Positions 1 through 9,158 of a stretch of DNA of 64,000 bases are shown piece after piece. A program made the position numbers and the translations under genes. Source of the stretch: CAZDET01 sp964504335 (GTDB lineage Bacteria > Bacteroidota > Bacteroidia > Chitinophagales > Saprospiraceae); the NCBI GenBank assembly GCA_964504335.1, contig CAZDET010000026.1, positions 1-64,000 of the forward strand, given 5' to 3'. The first letter of the stretch is position 1. Each line of letters begins with the position of its first letter. The notes beneath the pieces were generated by a model that saw only the letters and a program-made list of their open reading frames with translations, made no database searches and was not told the origin of the DNA.

Positions 1-58
1 CGATGGCGCCGATCCCGTCAATTAAGAAGAGCTGCCGGGGAGTTAGGTTTTGAACCAT
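1..58 (-). CDS. N-terminal fragment of a small membrane protein (clipped by window edge)
   Basis: Only the first 19 codons lie in the window, starting at an ATG whose complement is at 56-58 and running off the left end. The visible peptide reads MVQNLTPRQLFLIDGIGAI. The TPRQLFLIDGxGA pattern resembles the start of a short hypothetical membrane protein I have seen in Saprospiraceae-like genomes, in which it is followed by a hydrophobic segment; that is recollection, not a search. It is divergent from the response regulator at 383 and would share the intergenic region 59-382 with it. The function is unknown. Confidence 0.45.
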   Translation of the reverse strand, partial: MVQNLTPRQLFLIDGIGAI

Positions 59-382
59 TGGTGGCTTGAGGGTATATGAATACTTACACAAAGATAGTCA
101 ACAGGCAAATGCCATTACCCAAACTACCATTTCATCCATCAAAAAAAATCGAGAAAAATCTAAGATTTAGAGCTTGTTTGGACTTTGCTTTTGAAGGCGA
201 AAAGAGGCCATTTAGGGTTCTGCCGAGACCATTTTTGAGGTGCATAGCCAAAGCTACGGACCGAAAAAAGGGCGAAGACAGGTTCCTAAAGGGACTTTTT
301 GTAGCCCAAAGGGTAAAGGTCCAAACAAGCTCTTACTTGCACGAAACTCCAACAATGCATAAGCTAACAAAAACACACCTGA
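59..382. other. Intergenic region, no gene recognised
   Basis: This 324-base stretch lies between two divergent genes and should hold both promoters. An open frame at 76-402 exists but has no recognisable domain, is rich in Lys, Arg and Phe, and overlaps the start of the response regulator, so I do not call it. I see no strong hairpin or clear TAnnTTTG promoter. Confidence 0.5.
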
Positions 383-790
383 ATGCACATTGCCTTCATT
401 GACGATAAAGCAACCAACCTACTGGCCTGGCGCACCGGAATGGAGGATATTTGCCGCGGGCAAGCCCAACTCACGACCTATCAGTCGGTCGAGGCGTTTG
501 AGGAAGCACTCGAAGAAGGATACCAGCCCCACATCGTCTTCACCGATTTCAATATTGACGATCGCTTCGGTACGGAAATCGTCGTCATGCTCCGCCAACT
601 ATTCGGCAGGCGGGTGTACATCATTGCCCATAGTTCGAACGAGGAGCGAAATGAATACCTGCTTCGGATCGGCGCAAACGAAATCATACCCAAACACCAA
701 AAAACGTATCCACCGCCAACTTTGGAAGAGTCGTTTTGGTCGTTCGATGACCTGGTAGAGCGCTGGGAAGCGCAATTGGAAGAGGAGTAA
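383..790 (+). CDS. Single-domain response regulator
   Basis: The 135-residue protein is a stand-alone receiver domain (CheY fold). It has the acidic pair D7-D8 that binds Mg2+, the likely phosphoacceptor D55 in the TDFNID motif after a hydrophobic beta strand, a switch Ser at 84/85 (AHSSN) and the conserved Lys K104 in IIPKH. There is no output domain; after about residue 110 comes only a short acidic helix (ERWEAQLEEE). Proteins of this kind usually pass phosphate or a conformational signal from a histidine kinase to a protein partner rather than to DNA. No kinase gene is adjacent, so the partner is unknown. The start at 383 is the only one that keeps the first beta strand and acidic pair. 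Confidence 0.85.
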   Translation: MHIAFIDDKATNLLAWRTGMEDICRGQAQLTTYQSVEAFEEALEEGYQPHIVFTDFNIDDRFGTEIVVMLRQLFGRRVYIIAHSSNEERNEYLLRIGANEIIPKHQKTYPPPTLEESFWSFDDLVERWEAQLEEE

Positions 791-888
791 CATACGCAAG
801 CCATCGACGTGCAGAAAAAGAGAAACGATTCTGGTCGTTTGATGATATGTTGAGCTTAATTCGGTTTTACCCCTGAGTGGGATCGCCA

Positions 889-1608
889 TCAGTCGCCACT
901 CGAGGTGGACGCAGGCGTCCGCACCCCCTTAATTATCAGAAAAGCACACAACACCACCTCCGCAAGCACCGCCGTAAAAAACATGAATACCTGGCTCGCC
1001 TCAATCAACGAGGGCGCAACAAAATGGGCCAGGCAATTGAATGCATACCCAAGTGAAGCCACCGCAATCAGAATGCCCAGTATTTTCGGAAAAAGCGGCG
1101 ATTTGAACAGCAGGTAGCCCATCAGCAAGCAATTGACAGCAAAGAACATCCCAGATATCAAGTAGCCGTAATCGAACACCAGCAATTGGGTCGTGATGTC
1201 GGTCTCCAGCGATGCCAATTCAGCCGCATCCATTTGGGCATGCCCCCAGATCATCAGCAGGGGCTGGAATAAGTTAATCAGGTTTGCCCCTAACACCGCC
1301 GATTGAATCAGCCGAAACGCAGCCGCCAGTGCAGCAAGTCCTACGTGTACATGCTTCAATAAAAAGTAAAACAATACGGATACTACCACATCCGAAATCA
1401 CCATGATTAGATCCCCCATGAAACCCAACCGATAGAGCGATTCCAATTCAATAAGCCGTTGAAGCGTCCCCCCGGAATCAGCCGGATCAACGATTGCTCC
1501 GCGCGCCACCAACCCGCCGTATAAACCGCAAAAGATGATCAGAAAGTAAAAGAACCCGGTAAGCCGAGCCAGTTGCCTGGCCGAGAGCTGCATCTCCGAT
1601 ATCTGCAT
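889..1608 (-). CDS. DUF4386 family integral membrane protein
   Basis: The 239-residue protein is almost wholly hydrophobic, with roughly six to seven membrane segments. The N-terminal pattern SARQLARLTGFFYFLII, the glycine-containing second half of the first helix (YGGLVARGAIV) and the LESLYRLGFMGDLIM motif at about 52-66 match the DUF4386 family. The family is common in Bacteroidota and has no known biochemical role. It is transcribed alone; the region upstream (1609-1714) carries AGTACT-containing inverted repeats. The short C-terminal tail after the last helix is polar and probably cytoplasmic. Confidence 0.8.
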   Translation of the reverse strand: MQISEMQLSARQLARLTGFFYFLIIFCGLYGGLVARGAIVDPADSGGTLQRLIELESLYRLGFMGDLIMVISDVVVSVLFYFLLKHVHVGLAALAAAFRLIQSAVLGANLINLFQPLLMIWGHAQMDAAELASLETDITTQLLVFDYGYLISGMFFAVNCLLMGYLLFKSPLFPKILGILIAVASLGYAFNCLAHFVAPSLIEASQVFMFFTAVLAEVVLCAFLIIKGVRTPASTSSGD

Positions 1609-1638
1609 TGCTACGTTGTTTGGATCGAATGTAGTACG

Positions 1639-1714
1639 TTAGTACTTTAGTCCGTTAGTTCGGCAAGAAAGATCTGACCTAAAGTACTAATTGACTAAAA
1701 GACTAAAGTACTAA
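1639..1714. repeat. AGTACT inverted-repeat cluster (terminator-like)
   Basis: TTAGTACTTTAG at 1639-1650 is matched by two exact reverse complements, CTAAAGTACTAA at 1679-1690 and 1703-1714, so either can form a 12-bp stem but not both at once. Related words occur at 30048-30158 (TACTTTGGTCTTTTGGT) and at 32986-33001 (TTAGTACTTTGGTTTT), which suggests a lineage-specific intergenic element, possibly a terminator. Confidence 0.55.
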
Positions 1715-1806
1715 TTAGCTGGTCACGTCGAGCACGACGCGAACGGGTTCGGTTTGCGCCTGCACGACAAACCCGCCTTCAGATGTACGATCAGCGATTT
1801 GCCTTC
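1715..1806 (-). pseudogene. C-terminal gene remnant (unidentified)
   Basis: Reading the minus strand to a TAA at 1717-1715 gives a well-formed protein tail, with ADRTSEGGFVVQ followed by AQTEPVRVVLDVTS. The pattern (DRT-x-GGF followed by a beta-strand ending in VLDVTS) looks like the end of a beta-rich extracytoplasmic or peptidase domain. Upstream of about 1806 the frame degenerates and no longer resembles a protein. I infer a deletion remnant; the family is not identified. Confidence 0.3.
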
Positions 1807-2002
1807 TCTTGCTGAAAGATAAAAAACGGCGATCTTACCCCTGCTGTACTCCCGAAAAATATTGCTACTTTCAGCGAAATAGATAAAGGTCCCTGACATT
1901 GAGTGGCCAATATTGAAAATGAACACTCCATTAAGAAGTTGAAAGGAATCCGATTAAATTCAATTCCTAAACGAGTTCTAGAAAACACTAAAAACGCAAT
2001 AA

Positions 2003-2272
2003 ATGGTAACCGTAATTCTCCAGCACGAAGTGAATGATTTCACAGAATGGAAAAAAGTATTTGACGCCGACGAAGCCAATCGGGCACAAGCCGGTGTGAA
2101 ACTCTTGGGGCTATACACCTCTGTGAAAAACCCCAATGATGTGACCATGATTTTTGAAGCCCCCCATGCGGAAATATTCGACGTCATGATGAATGATCCG
2201 GAGCGGCAAAAAGAAATTGAAAAATCGGGGGTAATCAGTGCGATTTCTGCATCCATATTGAATAAAGTGTAG
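2003..2272 (+). CDS. Small dimeric alpha/beta-barrel (ABM-like) protein
   Basis: The 89-residue protein begins VTVILQHEVNDFTEWKKVFD, an opening beta strand followed by a helix with the WKxxFD pattern typical of antibiotic-biosynthesis-monooxygenase-like and related ferredoxin-like dimers. Later come a LLGLYTSVKNPNDVTMIFEAP strand pair and an HAEIFDVMMNDP helix. Such proteins are cofactorless oxygenases, isomerases or simply ligand-binding proteins; no catalytic residue can be named here. It stands alone between a remnant and the DUF6089 protein. The fold assignment is fairly safe, the activity is not known. Confidence 0.65.
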   Translation: MVTVILQHEVNDFTEWKKVFDADEANRAQAGVKLLGLYTSVKNPNDVTMIFEAPHAEIFDVMMNDPERQKEIEKSGVISAISASILNKV

Positions 2273-2512
2273 GAATACTCCGCGAGCGATCTAGGAAAGA
2301 TAGCAGGGATCTTTCCGTGGAGTGTTCCTTCCTGGAAGCGGGGGTGTTGTCGTATGCGATTTGGCAATTTTTACCAGAAAAGTGGTATTTTCTGGATTCT
2401 CTCTCCAAATTGCTAACAAAGCTCGATCTTTAGTAGAGCGAGATGCGGAAGCTATGGGATGAGTATCATTAGTCGATACATCCCGTTTAATAACACCTCA
2501 TATTCAAATGTT

Positions 2513-3268
2513 ATGAAAAAAAGGAATCCCTGTGCCAACACCATTTTTCGCGTTCCACTTTTGCTCCTCCTACTGAGCCTGCCCGCTGGTTTATTCGCCC
2601 AGGAAAGCGACGAGCTCGGCCTTTTGGTGGGTGCGACCGCCTACTCCGGCGATTTGGCCCCCTCTCCCTTTGCGGCCCAGCGGATCAACGTAGCCGTGGG
2701 TAGCTTTTACCGCCGGATGTTTGATCCAAAAATTGGAATCAAAGCAAGCATCAATTACGCTCGCTTCAGAGCCGACCGGCTGGACGTGCCGGAATTCAAC
2801 AATCCACGGGAGAATATTGAACTAAAACTGGGACTGGTAGAAATCACCGCCCAGGTAGAATGGCACCCGCTGGGTGGTCCCCGGTTTAACAATGTAGATG
2901 TACTGGAAAAAAACTGGACCCCGTTCGTGGCGGCGGGGCTCGGGGTCGCGTTCGGCGAAGCTCAACTCGATACGCCTCCCGAATTTACCGACCAATTTCC
3001 GGAGGATGATGATAAAAATCTCTTCTTGGTTGTTCCGCTCGTTGGGGGCATACGATTTGACGTATCACGAGTTTCTACCCTTTCCATCGAATTGGGCGCC
3101 AGAGCCGTTTTCTCGGATTATCTGGACGGCGTGAGCGTGTACGGAGATCCCGATAATAGTGATTGGTATTGGATTGGAGGCATTTCATACGTCTACTATT
3201 TAGGAGGTGCTTCTACCTACACGAGTGAACGAAAGGAAAGCCGACGGCGAAGTCGCCGCCGCGCCTAG
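2513..3268 (+). CDS. DUF6089-like outer-membrane beta-barrel protein
   Basis: I place the start at the ATG at 2513 rather than 2459, because it opens a clean signal peptide: MKKRNPC, a hydrophobic core with LLLLLLSLPAGLF, then AQ cleavage. The mature part starts with ESDELGLLVGATAYSGDLAP, the motif of the DUF6089 family of Bacteroidota outer-membrane barrels, and continues with alternating polar/hydrophobic strands (GIKASINYARF, VEITAQVEWHPLGG). The C-terminus ends in an Arg/Ser-rich tail (about ESRRRSRRRA), which is unusual for a barrel whose last strand normally ends the protein. In this family members often assist gliding or cell-envelope processes, but no specific function can be claimed here. 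Confidence 0.75.
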   Translation: MKKRNPCANTIFRVPLLLLLLSLPAGLFAQESDELGLLVGATAYSGDLAPSPFAAQRINVAVGSFYRRMFDPKIGIKASINYARFRADRLDVPEFNNPRENIELKLGLVEITAQVEWHPLGGPRFNNVDVLEKNWTPFVAAGLGVAFGEAQLDTPPEFTDQFPEDDDKNLFLVVPLVGGIRFDVSRVSTLSIELGARAVFSDYLDGVSVYGDPDNSDWYWIGGISYVYYLGGASTYTSERKESRRRSRRRA

Positions 3269-3483
3269 GGGCTACCTCCTGCCAGATCTATACCCCACCG
3301 TAGCCTCATCAAGCCGAGGGCCTCAGCGGGCATCCCCCGACGGTTAGCTCCGTTCCATATTCAGGAATCGCCCCCATTCTATATTTGTGTCTGTTCTACT
3401 CCTTAATAATCAATAATCGAATGGCTAAATCCACAGTTATACCAACATCAAGTTGGTTTAGGGGCAGTGACATCCGTATTTTT

Positions 3484-3515
3484 CTTGAAATCCCATTCAC
3501 ATTATTCTAATTTTG
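3484..3515 (+). promoter_or_regulatory. Bacteroidota-type promoter for the AraC regulator
   Basis: TTG at 3485-3487 and TAATTTTG at 3508-3515 are 20 nt apart, matching the phylum's consensus TTTG-N19/20-TAnnTTTG. The start codon at 3535 follows 19 nt later, giving a very short leader. This is a pattern match only. Confidence 0.5.
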
Positions 3516-3534
3516 CTATTCCAAAATCAATTCC

Positions 3535-4680
3535 ATGGAGGCTATTTTTATTATCGGAATGGGGTTAGCTTTTTTCTTTGAATTTCTTCTATTGCAGAAG
3601 AGGAAGAAAAGTATTTCGGACCGAATATTAGCCGTTTGGATGTTTATAATTGGGTTACACCTTTTTTCGGCCTACGGCATTACCCAGGGATTTCATGTAC
3701 ACTGGCCCTTTTTGATCATGATCTTTTCTCCCTTCCCATTGCTGCATGGGCCCTTTTTATTGCTATACCTATTGAGTCTTACTCGGGAAAACAAAAAACT
3801 TCGCTGGTATGATTCTCTCCATTTCGGCCCCTATCTATTGGGCATGGTTCTCTATTTTCCATATATTTATCTTTCTGGTGCCGAAGCAATTTCTCAATTA
3901 GACGCGTTGGAAAAAGAAGGCAATTATTGGCCGCTCCTCTTGTTAGACTTTGGCGATCAGGCTTCTGGGTTAATTTATGCGGTAGTTAGTTATGTTTTTC
4001 TTCAGCAACATCGAAAGCGAATTAAGGATCAATTTTCCTATAAAGAGCAGGTTAGTCTGGAGTGGTTGCGCTATTTGATTTTTGGCATCGGCTTAATATA
4101 TATAGTGGTGATAGCAAGCATATTGCTTGAAGAAACTTCCGACTTGCTCTCTCCTGAAGGCCGCGAGTTGATAATCTTTTCCGCCGTCACTATATTCGTT
4201 TTTTTGTTTGGTTATTACGGTATTCGGCAAGAAAACATTTTTATCGATCCTACCTCTTCAGATAAAAAAAAACCTGTTTTCAACCCTCCAGACCCGGAAC
4301 GAGAACGATACCAACGCTCCGGATTAAGAAGCGCGCAAATTGACCAATACTACCAACGCCTCCTTGATTTTATGGAAGAGGATAAACCTTTCCTGGAAAC
4401 CCGCCTCAGCTTAAATCAACTAGCCAACCATTTAGAGCTTTCACCCAATCATCTTTCCCAGGTTATTAATGAGAAAGCTGATCAAAATTTTTACCAATTT
4501 GTCAATAGCTATCGGATCCGCTCTTTCAAAGAGAAACTAAAAGATCCCGCCAATGCTCATCTGACTCTGCTAGCTATCGCTCTTGACTGCGGATTCAACT
4601 CCAAATCCTCTTTCAACCACTCGTTCAAAAAAATGACGGGGCAAACACCGACCCAGTATCAACAATCACTGCTGGAGTAG
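3535..4680 (+). CDS. Membrane-anchored AraC family transcriptional regulator
   Basis: The 381-residue protein has about seven membrane helices in residues 1-240 (for example IFIIGMGLAFFFEFLLL and the FLFGYYGI segment) and a C-terminal AraC-type double helix-turn-helix at about 275-381. The DNA-binding part carries the usual landmarks: SLNQLANHLELSPNHLSQVINE for the first HTH and LLAIALDCGFNSKSSFNHSFKKMTGQTPTQYQ for the second. This architecture is common in Bacteroidota, where the membrane part is thought to sense an envelope or extracellular signal. A promoter can be seen just upstream. The nearest downstream gene is the lipoprotein hydrolase at 4981, a possible target. Confidence 0.88.
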   Translation: MEAIFIIGMGLAFFFEFLLLQKRKKSISDRILAVWMFIIGLHLFSAYGITQGFHVHWPFLIMIFSPFPLLHGPFLLLYLLSLTRENKKLRWYDSLHFGPYLLGMVLYFPYIYLSGAEAISQLDALEKEGNYWPLLLLDFGDQASGLIYAVVSYVFLQQHRKRIKDQFSYKEQVSLEWLRYLIFGIGLIYIVVIASILLEETSDLLSPEGRELIIFSAVTIFVFLFGYYGIRQENIFIDPTSSDKKKPVFNPPDPERERYQRSGLRSAQIDQYYQRLLDFMEEDKPFLETRLSLNQLANHLELSPNHLSQVINEKADQNFYQFVNSYRIRSFKEKLKDPANAHLTLLAIALDCGFNSKSSFNHSFKKMTGQTPTQYQQSLLE

Positions 4681-4980
4681 AATGTAGCGATCAAGCTCTA
4701 ACCTATCGTAAGACGTTCTGCACGTCCAATCCTACCCGATTAGACCTATATCCCGTCTAATCCTACCTGTTTGAGCGATCGGAAAAGCCTATGGATGCAT
4801 CTTTGGCTCAAAAGCACAACGAGGCATGCTTACACCGAAAAAGATATTAATCCTTTTAGGTAAGACCCTCTTACTTCTAATGCAAATAGTAAGTGTATTG
4901 CTCCTATTGCTCTTTTTGTTACTGTTATTAATGCGTGATGCAGAATGGATTCTCATATGTCAAATTTAAATTTCAACAAA
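4681..4980. other. Intergenic region with a small hairpin
   Basis: Downstream of the AraC gene the sequence AATCCTACC occurs twice, and ATTAGAC (4739-4745) pairs with GTCTAAT (4755-4761) across a 9-nt loop, a weak terminator candidate. No open frame in the region looks coding. Confidence 0.4.
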
Positions 4981-5964
4981 ATGAAAAAACCATCCCTTTT
5001 GCTATTGGGCATACTCTTCCCATGTATGTTCTTTTTTTCTTGCGAAACGCAGGAGTTTACCGAAAAGGGGCTATTGGTTCCTCCAACGGTGACAGAAGAC
5101 CCATCGTTACCTTCCATTTTTGTGAATGGGACGCAACTACATTCAGAAACCTTTGGCAATCCTTCAGACCCTATGGTGGTAGCTATCCATGGAGGTCCGG
5201 GTGGGGATTACCGGAGTATCCTGAATTTTAAAGACCTCGCTGACAATAGTTTGTTTGTGGTATTCTATGACCAGAGGGGTTCCGGTTTATCTCAACGGCA
5301 CGATGAAGAATTTTATGAAGATAAGAAAATACAGCTGTTTATTGATGACCTTTCGGCAGTTATCGAATACTACCGAAATGACGACAACCAAAAGGTCATT
5401 TTAGCAGGGCACTCCTGGGGAGCGATGCTAGCTACGGCATACATTAACCAGAATCCGGAAAAAGTTCACGGGGCCATATTGGCAGAACCGGGCGGTTTAA
5501 CCTGGCCCCAAACGGAGGACTATATCGAAAGATCTTTTGATATTAATCCGTTTTCCGAGCGCACGAATGATGCGGTTTATCAGGATCAATTCATTACGGG
5601 GGATGATCACGAAACCCTGGATTATCTATTTAGTTTATGGGCTGTCAATGAATCAACCGGTGATATTGCCCCCACTCCCTTCTGGCGTTCTGGAGCAGTA
5701 TTGTCAAATTTTGCACACCCCTATGCCAGTGATCATCCAGAAGAGATGGATTTCACCACTAATTTACACGAGTATACCACCTCCGTGTTGTTTGCCTACA
5801 GTGAAAACAATGAGCACTACGGAAGAACACACGCTGAATTAGTATCATCAGCATATCCCAATGTTCAGCTGGAGCAGATTGATGATTGCGGGCATGAAAT
5901 CATTTACTTCGGTTGGGAGGACTTTTACCCAATTATTGTGGACTACGTCAAAAATGTTCTATAA
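4981..5964 (+). CDS. Secreted S33-like alpha/beta hydrolase (proline iminopeptidase-like lipoprotein)
   Basis: The ATG at 4981 (not 4945) starts a lipoprotein signal peptide: MKKPSLLLLG, a hydrophobic core and the lipobox FFSC with the lipidated Cys at 21. The HGGPGG oxyanion-hole motif at about 70-75, the DQRGSGLS motif at 97-104 and the nucleophile elbow GHSWG with Ser145 are the hallmarks of the S33 prolyl aminopeptidase/alpha-beta hydrolase group. The catalytic His is probably in the DDCGHEI motif near the C-terminus. It would release N-terminal amino acids or act as an esterase at the cell surface; the substrate cannot be read from sequence. The next gene (5982) follows after 17 nt and may be co-transcribed. 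Confidence 0.83.
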   Translation: MKKPSLLLLGILFPCMFFFSCETQEFTEKGLLVPPTVTEDPSLPSIFVNGTQLHSETFGNPSDPMVVAIHGGPGGDYRSILNFKDLADNSLFVVFYDQRGSGLSQRHDEEFYEDKKIQLFIDDLSAVIEYYRNDDNQKVILAGHSWGAMLATAYINQNPEKVHGAILAEPGGLTWPQTEDYIERSFDINPFSERTNDAVYQDQFITGDDHETLDYLFSLWAVNESTGDIAPTPFWRSGAVLSNFAHPYASDHPEEMDFTTNLHEYTTSVLFAYSENNEHYGRTHAELVSSAYPNVQLEQIDDCGHEIIYFGWEDFYPIIVDYVKNVL

Positions 5965-5981
5965 CTAAAAGTAAATCTGTC

Positions 5982-6650
5982 ATGATTAAACAGTTCATTA
6001 TACTAGTATTCTGGATGATGGTCGCGTTGAATTTCATATTCGCGCAAAATATCCCTTGGTCAGCCATTAAGCCTGAATCAACGAACCTGGCTTATCTCAA
6101 TATTGGCTATGATTATGGGTTAACGACTCAGGTCGGCTATGGGCATAAAGTCAGCACTTCCAGGCCATTATGGCTTACCCTAGACTTCTCGGTGCCAATG
6201 GGAAAGGATTTATTTGATGATTTTAAAGTAAGGTTTGGCGGTCAAATGGCAGTTTTTGAAATAAGCGATTTTAAATTTACAACCCAATTATACGGTATTT
6301 TCAGGAGGCATGAAACTGAACTGGTCCGGATGGCGAACTTCGGGGCAGAGCTGTCCGGGATGATCGGTTATTACAGACCTAAATGGTACATTGCTGCCGA
6401 GCTGGGTTTTGACAAATCGATCCCTACCCACTTAAAACATTCGGAATTAATGAAAGAATTTTATCCTGACATCATTGATGGATGGTTCATTCCGTCGGGA
6501 GGGCATTGGTTTTTTGGTGGACAAATAGGCAAGACCATTGGACATAACTACCTAATAACCCTGCGTTTAGGAGCTACCGATGCAGAAGGTGAAGATGAAG
6601 ATGCCCTAATACCCCTTTATGGTCAATTAGGTCTGGGAAGGACATTTTAA
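5982..6650 (+). CDS. Outer-membrane beta-barrel protein, unknown function
   Basis: I choose the ATG at 5982, 17 nt after the hydrolase, because it gives a signal peptide (MIKQFIILVFWMMVALNFIFAQ) with cleavage after AQ. The 222-residue product has alternating amphipathic strands rich in Gly, Tyr and Trp, such as NLAYLNIGYDYGLTTQVGYGHKV and the closing LYGQLGLGRTF, where the terminal aromatic Phe is typical of outer-membrane barrels. I do not recognise the family. The tight spacing suggests one operon with the surface hydrolase. Confidence 0.65.
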   Translation: MIKQFIILVFWMMVALNFIFAQNIPWSAIKPESTNLAYLNIGYDYGLTTQVGYGHKVSTSRPLWLTLDFSVPMGKDLFDDFKVRFGGQMAVFEISDFKFTTQLYGIFRRHETELVRMANFGAELSGMIGYYRPKWYIAAELGFDKSIPTHLKHSELMKEFYPDIIDGWFIPSGGHWFFGGQIGKTIGHNYLITLRLGATDAEGEDEDALIPLYGQLGLGRTF

Positions 6651-6788
6651 CCGGAAGCGACCTACTCTGCCCGTTATTGAGTTAAGAGCTTGGACTTTTC
6701 AGGTGTTCATCCCGCCTTTCGAGTTGTTTATTCCATTCCTCCTCCATTTTTTAAGGGACGACTACCTAGTTTTAAGAGAATGATAAAC

Positions 6789-9044
6789 TCAGTCATTGCT
6801 ACTGATCAATACCGCCAAGGAACGTCCTTTTACCTCGATCGATCCGCCGGCATCCGGGCAGGTTGCTTCCCAACGATCGAGATCGCCAAAGTCGAACTCG
6901 TCGCCGAACCACGACCGCGCCAGGATTTTCCAGTCGCCTTGTGACCAGTCGCCAAGGTTGTTTACCGTAAGTGCCTGGCTGTCCTCGTTATAAATGACCA
7001 TCAGATCAGGCTCCCCAGATTGGCCCCACCAGATGACGGCCAGTTGACTGGCATTCCCATCGTCGGGGCCCTCGTAAGAATAGGTAAAACGGCCGTCGTT
7101 CATTGCTCCGGAGTTGGTTCCGCCGTCAAAGGCCTGGGAGATATACCCAACGAAATCGGCGCGACGAAAATGCCCCCATTTCTTCCGCATTTGAATAAGG
7201 CTCTTCGTCCAATGAAAGAGTTCGTTCCCATAGGATGGCCCCTGTGGCGATGCGCTATTATCTCCATCCTTCAGGCGCCAATCAATCCAGTTCACATTGT
7301 TGATGCTTACATCACCAGTCTGCGATTCGTAGTTATACGTGTTGTGTGCCTCTTCCTGCGTTCTGGCACCAGCTTTGGTTCTTCCGAATTCGTCGCCCTG
7401 GAGAATTAGCGGTACGCCTTGGGAGGTGAGCAAAACCCCCATCAATAGTTTCTGGCGTTCTCTTCGCAGGTTTTCATCGCCCCCGCTGTCCCAGCAGTTA
7501 TGGGACCCGCCATTGTCGTTGAAGTATACACAATCCCGCAGCGTGTAGCCATCGTGTACAGCCAAGAAGTTGACTGACCGCCATGGTTTTGTCGATGCAG
7601 GCCGATTATCTCCTGCATCTCCACGTCCTTCAATCAAGCGTTTAAGTAAGGTGCGTTTATTTAGAGTCGATTTAGAAAAGTGGCGAATGTTATCACGATA
7701 TTTTCCAATCCATTTTGCCCATCGATTATTGTGAAACCCATAGTCACCGCTGTCCATAAAGTCAAACCACGCTCCTCCCAGGTCCCAAGGTTCGGCGTGT
7801 AAATGCGCTTGCAGAAAGTCTGTGTCGTTGTCAACCCAATCGGCGGCATTAGAGGAGCCTTCGGCCAGTATCCGCGCCAAATCGAATCGAAACCCGTCGA
7901 CGCCATACACCTGGTGCCAGAGTTCGAGTGACTCCGTGGTAAAGCGCTTGGTGTATTTATCAGACGGCCCGCTGAAGTTCACATCATTTCCCGTACCGGT
8001 GTTGTTAAAATAGAAATTCCCATCCGATGTGGACTTGTAGACCTGCGTGTTGCTCAGTCCTCGGAAGTTGTAGTATTTCGCTGCTAGCTGGTTACCGGTC
8101 TCGTAGGGGCTTCCTTCTCCCGTGTGGTTGTAAACGGCGTCGATGAAAACCGCAATCCCCTGGTCGTGGAATGCTTTCACCAATTCCTTGAATTCGACGA
8201 CGTCGTTGCCCATCTGGGAAGCGTATCGGTCTTCGGGCGCGAAAAAGTTGGTAGTCATGTAGCCCCAGTGATTTAACTGATCTGGCGCGTTGCCCGTTTC
8301 CTGGTCATATTCCATAACCGGCATTAGCTCAACAGCTGTGACGCCCAATTCCTTGAGATGGTCGATTCCCGCCGAAAGCCCCCCGGGAGTTTTGAGCCCC
8401 GTGGTAGCCAGCCCTAGATAAGTACCCCGTTTGGAAGGGTCAAGCGATTGAATTCGAGCGGTGTAGTCCTGAACGTGTAATTCATAAACGATCAAATCCT
8501 CCGGATTGACTTGGACATGTGTCGGTTGCGGATCTTTTGAGTGATCATAAACGATGCTCTTGCCACCGCCAGCGTACCGAGTCTCGGTAGCCTCCACGTG
8601 AGGTGATGATGAAAAAACCTGCGAATAGGTCACGTCTTGGGTGTCATAGGCATAGGGATCACTCAGCGGATACACTTCGTTAAACATCTGGCCATATTGA
8701 TCGGCAAGCGATACATCCCGCGGCCCATTCACGCGATACATGTAAAGGAGACCATGTCCAATGCCTTCGCCGCGGACCTTTACACGCCAATCACTGCCAT
8801 TTTTCATCATGGCGATTTCACGATTTGGATTTTTTGCATCGGCTGTTTCATATAGTAGCACATCTACCTGTGTCGCATCTGGCGCGTAAACGACGAAGTG
8901 GACCCAACCTACGCTATCAATGTGCGAACCGTAACGCGTTTCCGAAGTCTCCATTATTTCATCCACCATCAGGTTTTGGGCGAGACCTGTAACACAACTT
9001 AACAACCCCAGGAAACATGAAACAATGAAAAATGAAGCTTTCAT
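6789..9044 (-). CDS. Secreted isoamylase/pullulanase-like glycoside hydrolase family 13
   Basis: The 751-residue protein has a signal peptide (MKASFFIVSCFLG...LAQ, about residues 1-23), a CBM48-like N-terminal beta domain at about 40-150 (VHFVVYAPDATQVDVLLY) and a GH13 TIM barrel from about 180. All four conserved regions are present: DAVYNH at 302-307, GFRFDLA with nucleophile Asp388, HAEPWD with acid/base Glu418, and VHDG with His497-Asp498. The combination resembles the isoamylase/GlgX/pullulanase type I group that cleaves alpha-1,6 branches of glycogen or starch. The export signal argues for degradation of external alpha-glucan rather than glycogen turnover. The gene is monocistronic; a possible operator lies upstream (9117-9158). 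The precise specificity (pullulan, glycogen or amylopectin) is undetermined. Confidence 0.88.
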   Translation of the reverse strand: MKASFFIVSCFLGLLSCVTGLAQNLMVDEIMETSETRYGSHIDSVGWVHFVVYAPDATQVDVLLYETADAKNPNREIAMMKNGSDWRVKVRGEGIGHGLLYMYRVNGPRDVSLADQYGQMFNEVYPLSDPYAYDTQDVTYSQVFSSSPHVEATETRYAGGGKSIVYDHSKDPQPTHVQVNPEDLIVYELHVQDYTARIQSLDPSKRGTYLGLATTGLKTPGGLSAGIDHLKELGVTAVELMPVMEYDQETGNAPDQLNHWGYMTTNFFAPEDRYASQMGNDVVEFKELVKAFHDQGIAVFIDAVYNHTGEGSPYETGNQLAAKYYNFRGLSNTQVYKSTSDGNFYFNNTGTGNDVNFSGPSDKYTKRFTTESLELWHQVYGVDGFRFDLARILAEGSSNAADWVDNDTDFLQAHLHAEPWDLGGAWFDFMDSGDYGFHNNRWAKWIGKYRDNIRHFSKSTLNKRTLLKRLIEGRGDAGDNRPASTKPWRSVNFLAVHDGYTLRDCVYFNDNGGSHNCWDSGGDENLRRERQKLLMGVLLTSQGVPLILQGDEFGRTKAGARTQEEAHNTYNYESQTGDVSINNVNWIDWRLKDGDNSASPQGPSYGNELFHWTKSLIQMRKKWGHFRRADFVGYISQAFDGGTNSGAMNDGRFTYSYEGPDDGNASQLAVIWWGQSGEPDLMVIYNEDSQALTVNNLGDWSQGDWKILARSWFGDEFDFGDLDRWEATCPDAGGSIEVKGRSLAVLISSND

Positions 9045-9116
9045 TTGAGAATTGTTTTAAGTATTTGCCTAGAAGTTAGACCATTTTCTCGCTTCAAACA
9101 CCTAGCAAAAGCATGA

Positions 9117-9158
9117 TTTTGAAGCGCTTTTTAATAGAATATTTACTTTACAAATTTA
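9117..9158 (-). promoter_or_regulatory. Possible promoter and LacI-type operator of the GH13 gene
   Basis: On the minus strand TAAATTTG (complement of 9151-9158) fits the TAnnTTTG -7 element, although no TTG is found 20 nt upstream. Just downstream is the palindrome AAGCGCTT (9122-9129), inside TTTTGAAGCGCTTTTT, with the central CG and flanking A/T typical of LacI-family operators that often control glycan genes. Confidence 0.33.

Noticed and set aside
76..402. Open frame of 108 codons upstream of the response regulator
   Set aside because: No domain, odd composition and overlap with the start of a well-supported gene.
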